Below are positions 8,816 to 15,201 of a stretch of DNA of 15,952 nt, piece after piece; within the stretch, counting starts at the first letter, position 1; each line of letters opens with the position of its first letter. A model generated the notes under the pieces. The model ran no database searches. It worked only from the letters and a program-made list of their open reading frames with translations, and was not told the DNA's origin. Source of the DNA: CAVQGZ01 sp964356295 (GTDB taxonomy: Bacteria; Actinomycetota; Actinomycetes; Jiangellales; Jiangellaceae). The stretch spans positions 1 through 15,952 of the forward strand of contig CAYHHE010000068.1 of assembly GCA_964356295.1 (NCBI GenBank). Reading direction: 5' to 3'. A program made the translations under genes and the position numbers.

Positions 8816-9274
8816 ATGGCTGTCATGCGTTTCGACCCGTTCCGCGACATCGACCGACTGGCTGAGCAGGTGCTCGCCGCCTCCACCGGCCCGGCTCGCG
8901 CACCTCGGTTCATGCCGATGGACGTCTACCGAGAGGGCGACCACTTCGTCCTGATGGTGGACCTGCCCGGTGTCGACCCGGACACGATCGACGTCAGCGT
9001 CGACAACGGCATGCTCACCATCCGCGCCGAGCGCGGCGGCCCGGCCGGCGAGGAGCTTGACTGGATCCTCAGCGAGCGCTCCACAGGTGCCTACATGCGG
9101 CAGCTGACGCTGGGTGACGGGGTGGACACCGATGCGATCGCGGCCAACTACGACTCCGGCGTGCTGACCGTGTCGGTCCCGGTGGCGGAGAAGGCCAAGG
9201 CACGCAAGATCCAGGTCTCGGGCGGGCGCGGCGGGACGGCCATCCCGACGACCGCCGAGGAGGTCGGGGGCTGA
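8816..9274 (+). CDS. Hsp20 / alpha-crystallin family small heat-shock protein
   Basis: This ATP-independent holdase binds unfolding proteins under stress. It has 152 residues, normal for actinobacterial Hsp20/Hsp18. A short N-terminal arm (MRFDPFRDIDRLAEQVL) precedes the alpha-crystallin domain, roughly residues 35-130. The domain shows PMDVYREGDHFVLMVDLPGV at its start and the family signature GVLTVSVPVAE near its end (about 118-128). An IxV tail (KIQV) follows. The ATG at 8816 has a strong GAGGAGG ribosome site six bases upstream. It is transcribed from its own CIRCE-controlled promoter, divergent from the hydrogenase operon. A GGTCGGG/CCCGACC stem overlaps its stop codon. Small heat-shock genes next to group 3b hydrogenases are known, as far as I recall, in mycobacteria, where both respond to low oxygen. 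Confidence 0.95.
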   Translation: MAVMRFDPFRDIDRLAEQVLAASTGPARAPRFMPMDVYREGDHFVLMVDLPGVDPDTIDVSVDNGMLTIRAERGGPAGEELDWILSERSTGAYMRQLTLGDGVDTDAIAANYDSGVLTVSVPVAEKAKARKIQVSGGRGGTAIPTTAEEVGG

Positions 9275-9283
9275 CGCCCGACC
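9262..9283. terminator. Possible terminator hairpin between convergent hsp20 and DUF3817 genes
   Basis: GGTCGGG (9262-9268) pairs with CCCGACC (9277-9283) around an 8-base loop. The structure covers the hsp20 stop codon and ends five bases before the stop of the opposing gene. No T-run follows on either side, so intrinsic termination is uncertain; actinobacterial terminators often lack a T-run. Confidence 0.45.
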
Positions 9284-9287
9284 CCTG

Positions 9288-9629
9288 TCATCGCGGTCTC
9301 AGGCGGACGTGGCGCACGACCCATCGCTCGGCCACGAACGACATCGCTGGGATGGTGCCAGCGAGCAGGATGAGGATCGTGCGCCCGATCCGCCACCGCA
9401 TGAGAAAGGCGATGGCGAAGCCGCTGGCCAGGTAGGCCATGTACGCCCAGCCGTGCAGGGTCCAGGCGATCGAGTACCACGCGGGCTTCGGCTCGGTCGA
9501 CCACAGGGCGATCAGCGCCACCGTCAAGGTCACCAGCAGGACGCCGGTCACGTAGGCGAAGGTCCGGTAGACGGTGAGCAGCCATGCGGACACGGCAGGA
9601 GCCTGCACGGGCGAGGACGGTGGGCTCAT
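9288..9629 (-). CDS. DUF3817-type small integral membrane protein
   Basis: A 113-residue protein with three membrane helices (about residues 24-43, 54-76 and 83-102). The pattern YRTFAYVTGVLLVTL, then LHGWAYMAYL, then RWRIGRTILILLAGTIPAMSF, ending in FVAERWV, matches my memory of DUF3817, a family common in actinobacteria and of unknown function. The ATG at 9629 is preceded directly by a run of six G. An AGGAGG also occurs about 25 bases upstream, but no start codon lies at the right distance from it in this frame, so the start is the least certain part. It is convergent with hsp20 and appears to be a single-gene unit. Confidence 0.85.
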   Translation of the reverse strand: MSPPSSPVQAPAVSAWLLTVYRTFAYVTGVLLVTLTVALIALWSTEPKPAWYSIAWTLHGWAYMAYLASGFAIAFLMRWRIGRTILILLAGTIPAMSFVAERWVVRHVRLRPR

Positions 9630-9768
9630 CCCCCCAGTGTGAGCGAACGGGACGGAGTACCACCTCCTGGGGGGCGTGGCGTGGGCCACCACGCGTCGCC
9701 CGACTGCCCGATTTGTTCGCGCCTTGCGGTGTGTCGCACGCCTGCGCGTCCGTCCCTGCTGAGAGCAT

Positions 9769-9812
9769 GCGGAAAAGCCCGCTCCATGTAGGAGATGGAG
9801 CGGGCCTTCCGC
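9769..9812 (-). terminator. Strong terminator-like hairpin, probably ending the nrdRJ transcript
   Basis: GCCCGCTCCAT (9777-9787) pairs perfectly with ATGGAGCGGGC (9795-9805) around a 7-base loop, an 11-bp stem. Outer arms GCGGAA (9769-9774) and TTCCGC (9807-9812) can extend it past a small internal loop. Read on the minus strand the main stem is followed by TTTTCC, as in an intrinsic terminator. The only minus-strand genes upstream are nrdR-nrdJ. On the plus strand only TT follows, so termination in that direction is weaker. Confidence 0.7.
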
Positions 9813-10052
9813 TGTGCGGGACCACCGGGGTCGACCCGCGTCGCCACCGGGCCGAACCCCCCTTCTCGTCCCGGCGTCGCGGGGCGAGCCTGGACCTGGT
9901 CGCGGGCGCTCGCTTGTGCAGGAAGCCTGCGGCTTGCGCGGTCCCGGTCCGGGTGGGCCGTTGTCGGTGAACGCGACCTGTCTACTCACGGGGCGGCTGG
10001 ATGGCCAGGCTCTTGCGGCGGTCGAAGGGATCTGTCGCGGCCGTCCCCAGGG

Positions 10053-10126
10053 TTGTCCGCAGAAGCGGCGGCGTCGTCGACACCCCGTCCACAGACTCCG
10101 GCGGTCGTGTCCACATGCTGTCCACA
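10053..10126 (+). repeat. Cluster of four same-strand DnaA-box-like 9-mers
   Basis: TTGTCCGCA (10053), CCGTCCACA (10085), GTGTCCACA (10107) and CTGTCCACA (10118) each resemble the actinobacterial DnaA box TTGTCCACA, with one or two changes. All point the same way. Their starts are 32, 22 and 11 bp apart, about three, two and one helical turns. The last two are part of an 11-bp-period direct repeat of TGTCCACATG. DnaA binding is inferred from sequence only. Confidence 0.55.
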
Positions 10127-10144
10127 TGACGCCGATCAGCCGAG

Positions 10145-12982
10145 CTAGCTGCACCCGCTGGTGGAGCCGCACCCCTCACAGACGTAGCAGGAGCCGGCAC
10201 GGCGCATCTTCGTCCCGCAGGTGAAGCACAGCGGAGCGTCGGCGGTCGTACCCTGCAGGGCTTCGAGCAGCTCCGTGGAGGTGTGCACGTTCTTCGGGGC
10301 AGGCTCGGCCATGTGCCCATACTGGGAGTCGGGCGGTTCCTCCACCGGCGCCGACTGGCGCATCTCCTCGACGTCGATCTCGTCCTCGACGGGTGCGTAT
10401 GTCCCGGTGTCCAGGGCGCGCGTCCGCTCTTCGGCCGTGTAGATCCCGAGGGCGGAGCGCGACTCGAAGGGCAGGTAGTCCAACGCGAGGCGACGGAACA
10501 GGTAGTCGACGACGCTGCTGGCCATCCGCACGTCCGCGTCGTCGGTGAGACCTGCCGGCTCGAACCGCATGTTGGTGAACTTCGAGACGAACTGCTCCAA
10601 CGGGACGCCGTACTGCAGCCCGATCGACACCGCGATCGAGAACGCATCCATCATGCCGGCGAGTGTCGAGCCCTGCTTGCTCATCTTCAGGAAGATCTCG
10701 CCCAGCCCGTCGTCCGGGTAGGACCCCGAGGTCATGTACCCCTCGGCTCCGGCGACGGCGAACGACAGCGTCAGGCTGGGCCGGGACTTGGGCAGCCGGC
10801 GACGGGTCGGTCGATACTCGACGACCACGTCCGGGGCGTTGTCGGCCGTGGCATCCGCCTTCTTTGCTCTGGCGTCGGACAGTGGCTGGCCCACCTTGCA
10901 GTTGTCCCGGTAGACGGCCAGCGCCTTCAGGCCCAGCCGCCAGCCTTCGAAGTAGACATGCTCGATGTCCTCGACGGCCGCGGACTCCGGCAGGTTGACG
11001 GTCTTGGAGATCGCCCCGGACAGGAACGGTTGCACCGCGGCCATCATCCGCACGTGCCCCATCGGCTCGATCGCTCGGGCCCCCATGGCGCAGTCGAAGA
11101 CCGGGTAGTGCTCGGGACGCAGACCTGGGGCATCCACGACGTTCCCGTGCTCGGCGATGTGCTCGACAACGGCCTCCACCGTCTCCTCGGCGTAGCCGAG
11201 CCTGCGCAGCGCTCTCGGGATCGTCTGGTTCACGATCTGCATCGAGCTGCCGCCGACGAGCTTCTTGAACTTCACGAGGGCCAGGTCGGGCTCGATCCCG
11301 GTGGTGTCGCAGTCCATCATCAGCCCGATGGTGCCCGTCGGGGCAAGCACGCTGGCCTGCGCGTTGCGCCAGCCCTGCTTGTCCCCCAGCCGAAGACCCT
11401 CCTCCCAGACACGGGTGGCCACCGCCTGCACCGACCGGTCCAGCTCCGACACCGACCGCGACGCGTCGTTCGCGGCCGCGTGCTTGCGCATGACCCGCCG
11501 ATGAGCCTCTGCGTTGCGCGCGTACCCCTGGTAGGGCCCGACAACCCCGGCGAGCTCTGCCGAGCGGCGGTAGGCGGTTCCGGTCATCAGGCTGGTGATC
11601 GCCGCCGCCAGGGCCCGTCCGCCGTCGGAGTCGTACGCCAGGCCGCTGGCCATGAGCAGGGCCCCGAGGTTGGCGTATCCGATCCCCAGCTGTCGAAAGT
11701 CGCGCGTCGTCTCTGCGATCGCCTCGGTCGGGAAGTCCGCGAACGTGATCGAGATGTCCATCGCCGTGATGATCAGCTCGACGCACCTGACGAACGTCTC
11801 GGAGTCGAAGGTGTCGTCCGTGCGCAGGAACTTCAGCAGGTTCAGCGAGGCCAGGTTGCAGCTGGAGTTGTCCAGGTGCATGTACTCGCTGCAGGGGTTG
11901 GAGGCGCTGATCCGCCCGGACTCCGGCGTGGTGTGCCAGTCGTTGATCGTGTCGTCGTACTGGATGCCAGGGTCGGCGCACTGCCACGCCGCCGTAGCGA
12001 TCTTGTGGAAGAGCGACTTGGCCGACACCGTCGCCACCGTCGAGCCGTCCGTGCGCGCCGTGAGGTCGAAGCCCTTGTCGTCCTGGACGGCCCGCATGAA
12101 CGCGTCGGAGACTCGCACGGAGTTGTTCGCGTTCTGGTACTGCACCGACACGATGTCCTTGCCGCCGAGGTCCATGTCGAACCCGGCGTCGCGCAGGACT
12201 CGGATCTTGTCCTCCTCGCGTGCCTTGGTCTCGACGAACTCCTCGATGTCGGGGTGGTCCACGTCCAGGACGACCATCTTGGCGGCTCGTCTGGTGGCCC
12301 CGCCGGACTTGATCGTCCCGGCGGAGGCGTCCGCACCCCTCATGAACGAGACGGGACCCGACGCCGTCCCGCCGGAGGACAGAAGCTCCTTGGACGAGCG
12401 GATCCGGCTCAGGTTGAGCCCGGCTCCTGAGCCGCCCTTGAAGATGCGGCCCTCCTCCCGGTACCAGTTCAGGATCGAGTCCATCGTGTCGTCGACGGAG
12501 AGGATGAAGCACGCGCTGACCTGCTGCGGCGCGCTCGTGCCGACGTTGAACCAGACCGGGCTGTTGAAGGAGAACACCTGATGAAGAAGCATCCAGGCCA
12601 GCTCGTGCTCGAAGACCTCGGCGTCGTCCTCAGTGGCGAAGTACCCGTTCTGCTCACCGGCGGCCCGGTAGGACTTGACCACCCGGTCGATCACCTGACG
12701 CAGGCTCCACTCCCGTGCCTCGGTTCCCACTGCACCCCGGAAGTACTTGGTCGCCACGATCGTGGACGCATTGAGTGACCAGAAGTCGGGGAACTCCACT
12801 CCGCGCTGCTCGAAGACGACCTCGCCGGTCTTCCAGTTGTTCTGGACGACGTCGCGACGTTCCCACATCACCTCGTCATAGGGATGGACATCAGGGGTGG
12901 TGAAGATGCGCTGGATGGTCAGGCCCGCGTGCGCCGGCTTCCCCGACCGACCCCGGCTGGACTCGTGCGTCGTCTCCGTCAT
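10145..12982 (-). CDS. nrdJ: Adenosylcobalamin-dependent class II ribonucleotide reductase
   Basis: This enzyme reduces ribonucleotides to deoxyribonucleotides using a thiyl radical generated from coenzyme B12, independently of oxygen. It has 945 residues, usual for the long actinobacterial NrdJ. Catalytic residues are visible: redox cysteine C158 (SACFILS) and its partner C375 (SSCNLASLN), with thiyl-radical C364 and E366 in NPCSE. The PTGTIGLMMDCDTTGIEP segment is typical of the class. A TSCPD-like region (SGSYPDDGLGEIFLKMSKQG onward) precedes the C-terminal tail, which carries C919/C922 and C932, C935, C938, C944, the Zn-binding and reductant-relay cysteines. The ATG at 12982 has AAGGAG in the right place; an upstream in-frame start (13045) would lie in the intercistronic hairpin. 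It lies 83 bp after nrdR in the same direction, forming an nrdRJ operon as in Streptomyces. Confidence 0.97.
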   Translation of the reverse strand: MTETTHESSRGRSGKPAHAGLTIQRIFTTPDVHPYDEVMWERRDVVQNNWKTGEVVFEQRGVEFPDFWSLNASTIVATKYFRGAVGTEAREWSLRQVIDRVVKSYRAAGEQNGYFATEDDAEVFEHELAWMLLHQVFSFNSPVWFNVGTSAPQQVSACFILSVDDTMDSILNWYREEGRIFKGGSGAGLNLSRIRSSKELLSSGGTASGPVSFMRGADASAGTIKSGGATRRAAKMVVLDVDHPDIEEFVETKAREEDKIRVLRDAGFDMDLGGKDIVSVQYQNANNSVRVSDAFMRAVQDDKGFDLTARTDGSTVATVSAKSLFHKIATAAWQCADPGIQYDDTINDWHTTPESGRISASNPCSEYMHLDNSSCNLASLNLLKFLRTDDTFDSETFVRCVELIITAMDISITFADFPTEAIAETTRDFRQLGIGYANLGALLMASGLAYDSDGGRALAAAITSLMTGTAYRRSAELAGVVGPYQGYARNAEAHRRVMRKHAAANDASRSVSELDRSVQAVATRVWEEGLRLGDKQGWRNAQASVLAPTGTIGLMMDCDTTGIEPDLALVKFKKLVGGSSMQIVNQTIPRALRRLGYAEETVEAVVEHIAEHGNVVDAPGLRPEHYPVFDCAMGARAIEPMGHVRMMAAVQPFLSGAISKTVNLPESAAVEDIEHVYFEGWRLGLKALAVYRDNCKVGQPLSDARAKKADATADNAPDVVVEYRPTRRRLPKSRPSLTLSFAVAGAEGYMTSGSYPDDGLGEIFLKMSKQGSTLAGMMDAFSIAVSIGLQYGVPLEQFVSKFTNMRFEPAGLTDDADVRMASSVVDYLFRRLALDYLPFESRSALGIYTAEERTRALDTGTYAPVEDEIDVEEMRQSAPVEEPPDSQYGHMAEPAPKNVHTSTELLEALQGTTADAPLCFTCGTKMRRAGSCYVCEGCGSTSGCS

Positions 12983-13016
12983 CTCAGCTCCTTCGCTGAC
13001 CTGGTGGTGCCCCGGA

Positions 13017-13044
13017 TGGGGCGGAGCTTCCCCTCTCCGCCCCA
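13017..13044 (-). promoter_or_regulatory. Intercistronic hairpin between nrdR and nrdJ
   Basis: TGGGGCGGAG (13017-13026) pairs perfectly with CTCCGCCCCA (13035-13044) around an 8-base loop, a 10-bp GC-rich stem in the 83-bp gap. No T-run follows. It lies about 35 bases before the nrdJ start. It could set differential expression by partial termination or by protecting the nrdJ part of the message. It has none of the conserved parts of a cobalamin riboswitch. Confidence 0.6.
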
Positions 13045-13065
13045 CCCAGGACGTGTGTGGGACCG

Positions 13066-13572
13066 CTAGACGCGGTCGGGTTGCGGGACTCTCTGCGTGG
13101 CTGCTGTCGGCTCCTCGTAGGGGAGTTGCTGCTCGGCTCGCAGCAGGGCGATCTCCGCCTCGAAGTCGCCGAGCGACTCGAAGGACCGGTACACACTGGC
13201 GAACCTCAGGTAGGCCACCTCATCCAGCTCCCGCAGCGGTGGAAGCGTGGCCATGCCGACTTCGTGGCTGGGGACCTCCGCCGCCCCGGTGGCACGGATC
13301 GTCTCCTCGACCCTCTGGCCCAGCCGGGCAAGGTCGTCGTCGCTGACCGGACGCCCCTGGCATGCCTTGCGCACCCCAGCGATCACCTTGTCTCGGCTGA
13401 ACGGCTCGGTGATGCCCGAGCGCTTGACGACTGCCAGCGTGACCTGCTCGACAGTGGTGAAGCGACGCTCGCACTCCTGGCACTGACGGCGCCGCCGGAT
13501 CGCTGTCGCATCATCAGCGGCGCGGCTGTCCAGCACCCGCGTGTCGGGATGGCGGCAGAACGGGCATTGCAC
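13066..13572 (-). CDS. nrdR: Transcriptional repressor NrdR of ribonucleotide reductase genes
   Basis: NrdR senses ATP/dATP through an ATP-cone and represses ribonucleotide reductase operons. An N-terminal zinc ribbon has C3, C6, C31 and C34, with the family opening QCPFCRHPDTRVLDSR and the RRRRQCQECERRFTTVE hallmark. The ATP-cone spans about residues 47-137 (VVKRSGITEPFSRDKVIAGV to the YLRFASVYRSF segment). I place the start at the GTG at 13572. It gives the standard MQCPFC beginning, and the GAGGAGG site then lies about eight bases upstream; the ATG at 13581 would be almost on top of that site. The product is 168 residues. It lies just upstream of nrdJ and presumably represses its own operon through the sites at 13672-13718. 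Confidence 0.96.
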   Translation of the reverse strand: MQCPFCRHPDTRVLDSRAADDATAIRRRRQCQECERRFTTVEQVTLAVVKRSGITEPFSRDKVIAGVRKACQGRPVSDDDLARLGQRVEETIRATGAAEVPSHEVGMATLPPLRELDEVAYLRFASVYRSFESLGDFEAEIALLRAEQQLPYEEPTAATQRVPQPDRV

Positions 13573-13671
13573 CGGTCTCATCCCTCCTCGACTAGGCGGT
13601 GTGGGCCGTCAGTCCGACCCGTCCCTGGGGACAACTCTGTGCGGCCATTGGGGAGAACCTGTGGGTAACGA

Positions 13672-13684
13672 CCACAACCTGTGG
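13672..13684 (-). promoter_or_regulatory. Second dyad, possible distal NrdR box
   Basis: CCACA-acc-TGTGG is a perfect inverted repeat whose centre (13678) is 32 bp from the centre of the proximal box (13710). That spacing fits a paired NrdR site. However, its arms are closer together than the consensus demands, and it overlaps a DnaA-box-like sequence (13680-13688), so its identity is open. Confidence 0.4.
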
Positions 13685-13701
13685 ATGGCTTACATCCGTG
13701 T

Positions 13702-13718
13702 AACTACTAGATGTAGTG
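13702..13718 (-). promoter_or_regulatory. NrdR-box-like operator upstream of nrdR
   Basis: Read on the minus strand, CACTACATCTAGTAGTT resembles the NrdR box ACACWATATATWGTGT, with the CAC and GT arms eight bases apart. It lies immediately downstream of the predicted -10 element, a position expected for repression. A second, less regular dyad (13672-13684) has its centre 32 bp away; paired NrdR boxes are known to be about three helical turns apart. Confidence 0.65.
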
Positions 13719-13747
13719 AACCTATTGCCTTCGGGTCCGATGCGCAA
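13719..13747 (-). promoter_or_regulatory. Predicted housekeeping promoter of nrdRJ
   Basis: On the minus strand TTGCGC (13747-13742) and TAGGTT (13724-13719) are separated by 17 bases, a good SigA-type arrangement. Transcription would begin within the NrdR-box-like dyad and leave a leader of about 140 bases before the nrdR GTG. Confidence 0.55.
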
Positions 13748-13788
13748 GGCGCTGCGCCGACTTTTTCGAGCGACCTCATCGCGGCAGG

Positions 13789-14277
13789 TCACAGCGTCGG
13801 ATCCGGTCGCTCGTCGGCGTGTCGCACCCGTTCTCCGGCTGCAAACACCGGCACCACGAGCTCGGTTCCCGGCCTGACGAGTGACGCCGAGCGGAGACCG
13901 TTCGCCTCCTCGATCAACCCGATCGTCACCCGCGGATCGACCCCGGGATTGATCGACTCGGCGATCGCCCACGCCGACTCCCCCGGACGGACGGTCACCG
14001 TCCGTGTACCGATCACCTCCGGAGCCAGCGGCTGCACTGCCTGCCACAGCCCGAAGACGATGATCGCAACCGCTGCCACCGCAGCGATCCTCACCAGGAA
14101 CGCTCCCCGCCGGGTCAGGACCAGCGGGCCGCTGGCGGATGCGTGACTCGTGCGGTGGCCCACCGGGCCCAGCTTCGGCCTGCGCAGAGCCGGCCGGACC
14201 TGGGCGCGGGTACGTCTCGACGGCGGCGCACCCGCCGACGTGAGGGGCGCACCGGGAAGAACAGTGGCGACGGACAT
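13789..14277 (-). CDS. LysM-domain membrane protein, ChiZ/DivS/YneA-like SOS cell-division inhibitor
   Basis: A 162-residue protein with an Arg-rich cytoplasmic N-terminus (about 1-55), one membrane helix (about 60-80, RIAAVAAVAIIVFGLW) and an external LysM domain (about 90-140, TVTVRPGESAWAIAESI to ELVVPVF) that binds peptidoglycan. The ATG at 14277 has GGGAGGT six to eight bases upstream. The gene lies between nrdR and lexA and is divergent from lexA. In Mycobacterium tuberculosis this place is held by Rv2719c (ChiZ) and in Corynebacterium by DivS, both DNA-damage-induced division inhibitors; YneA of Bacillus has the same design. A SOS box covers its early transcribed region. The function is inferred from position, architecture and operator. 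I see no separate hydrolase domain. Confidence 0.88.
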   Translation of the reverse strand: MSVATVLPGAPLTSAGAPPSRRTRAQVRPALRRPKLGPVGHRTSHASASGPLVLTRRGAFLVRIAAVAAVAIIVFGLWQAVQPLAPEVIGTRTVTVRPGESAWAIAESINPGVDPRVTIGLIEEANGLRSASLVRPGTELVVPVFAAGERVRHADERPDPTL

Positions 14278-14294
14278 AGCATGACCTCCCAATG

Positions 14295-14310
14295 GCGAAC
14301 ACCTGTTCGA
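14295..14310. promoter_or_regulatory. SOS box 1 (LexA operator) at the LysM-protein gene
   Basis: GCGAACACCTGTTCGA matches the actinobacterial SOS box TCGAACRNNNGTTCGA at all but the first base. It lies 18 bp upstream of the LysM-protein start codon, just downstream of that gene's predicted -10, so LexA binding would block it. Confidence 0.9.
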
Positions 14311-14326
14311 TCGAACGGACGTACGA

Positions 14327-14355
14327 GTTGTACCGCGACCCTCCGACAAAGTCGA
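14327..14355 (-). promoter_or_regulatory. Predicted promoter of the LysM-protein gene
   Basis: On the minus strand TCGACT (14355-14350) and TACAAC (14332-14327) are 17 bases apart. The -35 match is modest, but the position between the two SOS boxes fits an SOS-regulated divergent promoter. Confidence 0.45.
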
Positions 14356-14362
14356 GACACGT

Positions 14363-14378
14363 TCGAACACGTGTTTGA
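14363..14378. promoter_or_regulatory. SOS box 2 (LexA operator) at the lexA promoter
   Basis: TCGAACACGTGTTTGA matches TCGAACRNNNGTTCGA with a single change in the right arm (T for C). It overlaps the lexA -35 element, as expected for autorepression. The change may weaken binding and so favour early LexA resynthesis. Confidence 0.9.
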
Positions 14379-14403
14379 ATCGTGACCTTGGAACGAGTAC
14401 CGT
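14375..14403 (+). promoter_or_regulatory. lexA promoter
   Basis: TTGAAT (14375-14380) and TACCGT (14398-14403) are 17 bases apart, a strong SigA-type match. The -35 overlaps SOS box 2. Transcription should begin near 14410, which rules out any lexA start codon upstream of that point. Confidence 0.75.
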
Positions 14404-14449
14404 GATCACTGTGGAGGGCGGGCCGTCCGACAGGCGGGAGGGGCGAATC

Positions 14450-15148
14450 GTGGGAGTCGGCGAGCAGGAGACGGGGTCGGTACACGAGATGACTGACATG
14501 GGCGGCCGGAAGGTCCTGACGATGCGTCAGCGCCGAGTGCTGGAGGTCATCAGGACGGCGATCAACGATCGCGGATACCCGCCCAGCATGCGCGAGATCG
14601 GCGAGCGGGCCGGACTGTCCAGCCCGTCCAGCGTTGCCCATCAGCTGCGCACGTTGGAGTCCAGGGGCTACATCCGTCGGGATCCGAACCGCCCACGCGC
14701 GCTGGAGATCCTCGGTCCACCAGCCAATTCCGCGCCACGGCACGACGAGACCGACGTCGGCGAGCATCGACCCGAGCCGTCGTTCGTGCCGGTGCTCGGA
14801 CGGATCGCGGCCGGTGGCCCCATCCTGGCCGAGGAGTCGTTCGAGGAGGTCTTTCCGCTCCCCCGCCAGATCGTGGGAGAGGGGACGCTGTTCCTGCTGC
14901 GGGTCGTCGGCGACTCAATGGTCGATGCTGCGATCTGCGACGGCGACTGGGTCGTCGTGCGCCAGCAGCCGACCGCTGAGAACGGAGAGATCGTGGCCGC
15001 CCTCCTGGACGGCGAAGCGACCGTCAAGACGTTCAAGCGCCGTGACGGCCACATCTGGCTGTTGCCGCACAACGCTGCCTACGAGCCCATCGACGGTGAC
15101 GACGCGCAGATACTGGGCAAGGTGACGGCGGTTCTCCGTCGCATCTGA
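14450..15148 (+). CDS. lexA: LexA, SOS-response repressor and self-cleaving peptidase
   Basis: LexA represses DNA-damage genes and cleaves itself when RecA filaments form. With the GTG at 14450 it has 232 residues. The N-terminal winged helix includes TMRQRRVLEVIRTAINDRGYPPSMREIG and SSVAHQLRTLESRGYIRRD. The C-terminal S24 peptidase domain has the scissile A121-G122 in GRIAAGGPILAEE, the nucleophile S156 in GDSM and the general base K193 in TVKTFKR. I chose GTG 14450 because GGGAGGGG lies six bases upstream and because it lies downstream of the predicted transcription start. An ATG at 14489 would remove 13 residues but has a poor ribosome site. The gene is divergent from the LysM-protein gene and shares its SOS-box region. 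Confidence 0.97.
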   Translation: MGVGEQETGSVHEMTDMGGRKVLTMRQRRVLEVIRTAINDRGYPPSMREIGERAGLSSPSSVAHQLRTLESRGYIRRDPNRPRALEILGPPANSAPRHDETDVGEHRPEPSFVPVLGRIAAGGPILAEESFEEVFPLPRQIVGEGTLFLLRVVGDSMVDAAICDGDWVVVRQQPTAENGEIVAALLDGEATVKTFKRRDGHIWLLPHNAAYEPIDGDDAQILGKVTAVLRRI

Positions 15149-15163
15149 ACCTGTGGACGGCCG

Positions 15164-15193
15164 TTGGGCCAATGGTTCGCCTCGGCGTACCCT
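15164..15193 (+). promoter_or_regulatory. Predicted promoter of the lipoprotein gene (leaderless)
   Basis: TTGGGC (15164-15169) and TACCCT (15188-15193) are 18 bases apart. The expected transcription start falls at or within a base or two of the ATG at 15202, and no ribosome site is present, so the message is probably leaderless, which is common in actinobacteria. Confidence 0.5.
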
Positions 15194-15201
15194 TTGCGTC
15201 T

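Larger units (their letters stand above)
9630..10144. other. Gene-free region between the DUF3817 gene and nrdJ
   Basis: In this 515-bp stretch I find no ORF with convincing coding character and no tRNA-like structure. It holds the upstream region of the DUF3817 gene, a large hairpin at 9769-9812 followed by TTTT on the minus strand, a small hairpin (GCAGG-aag-CCTGC, 9918-9930) and the cluster of four DnaA-box-like 9-mers at 10053-10126. If the hairpin at 9769 is the nrdJ terminator, the nrdJ message would carry a 3' untranslated tail of about 340 bases. Confidence 0.6.

Noticed and set aside
9630..9635. Six-C run near the DUF3817 start, and another near 9859, as part of a 6C-type small RNA
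   Set aside because: The runs are over 200 bases apart and not in the loops of two adjacent stems, which the 6C RNA requires.
9918..9930. GCAGG-aag-CCTGC hairpin as an nrdJ terminator
   Set aside because: The stem is only five base pairs and no T-run follows on the minus strand; the structure at 9769-9812 is far stronger.
9795..10148. Plus-strand 117-codon open frame in the gene-free region
   Set aside because: It begins inside the terminator hairpin, has no ribosome site and has a random-looking Arg/Ser/Pro/Ala composition.
10283..12430. Long plus-strand open frame (715 codons) opposite nrdJ
   Set aside because: It is a shadow of nrdJ: repetitive Val/Arg/His/Gly composition and no recognisable domain.
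12983..13065. Cobalamin riboswitch before the B12-dependent nrdJ
   Set aside because: The gap is only 83 bp and lacks the B12-box and the multi-stem layout; it contains a single simple hairpin.
14375..14449. N-terminal extension of LexA from the upstream start at 14375
   Set aside because: That codon lies in the predicted -35 element and SOS box, upstream of the transcription start.
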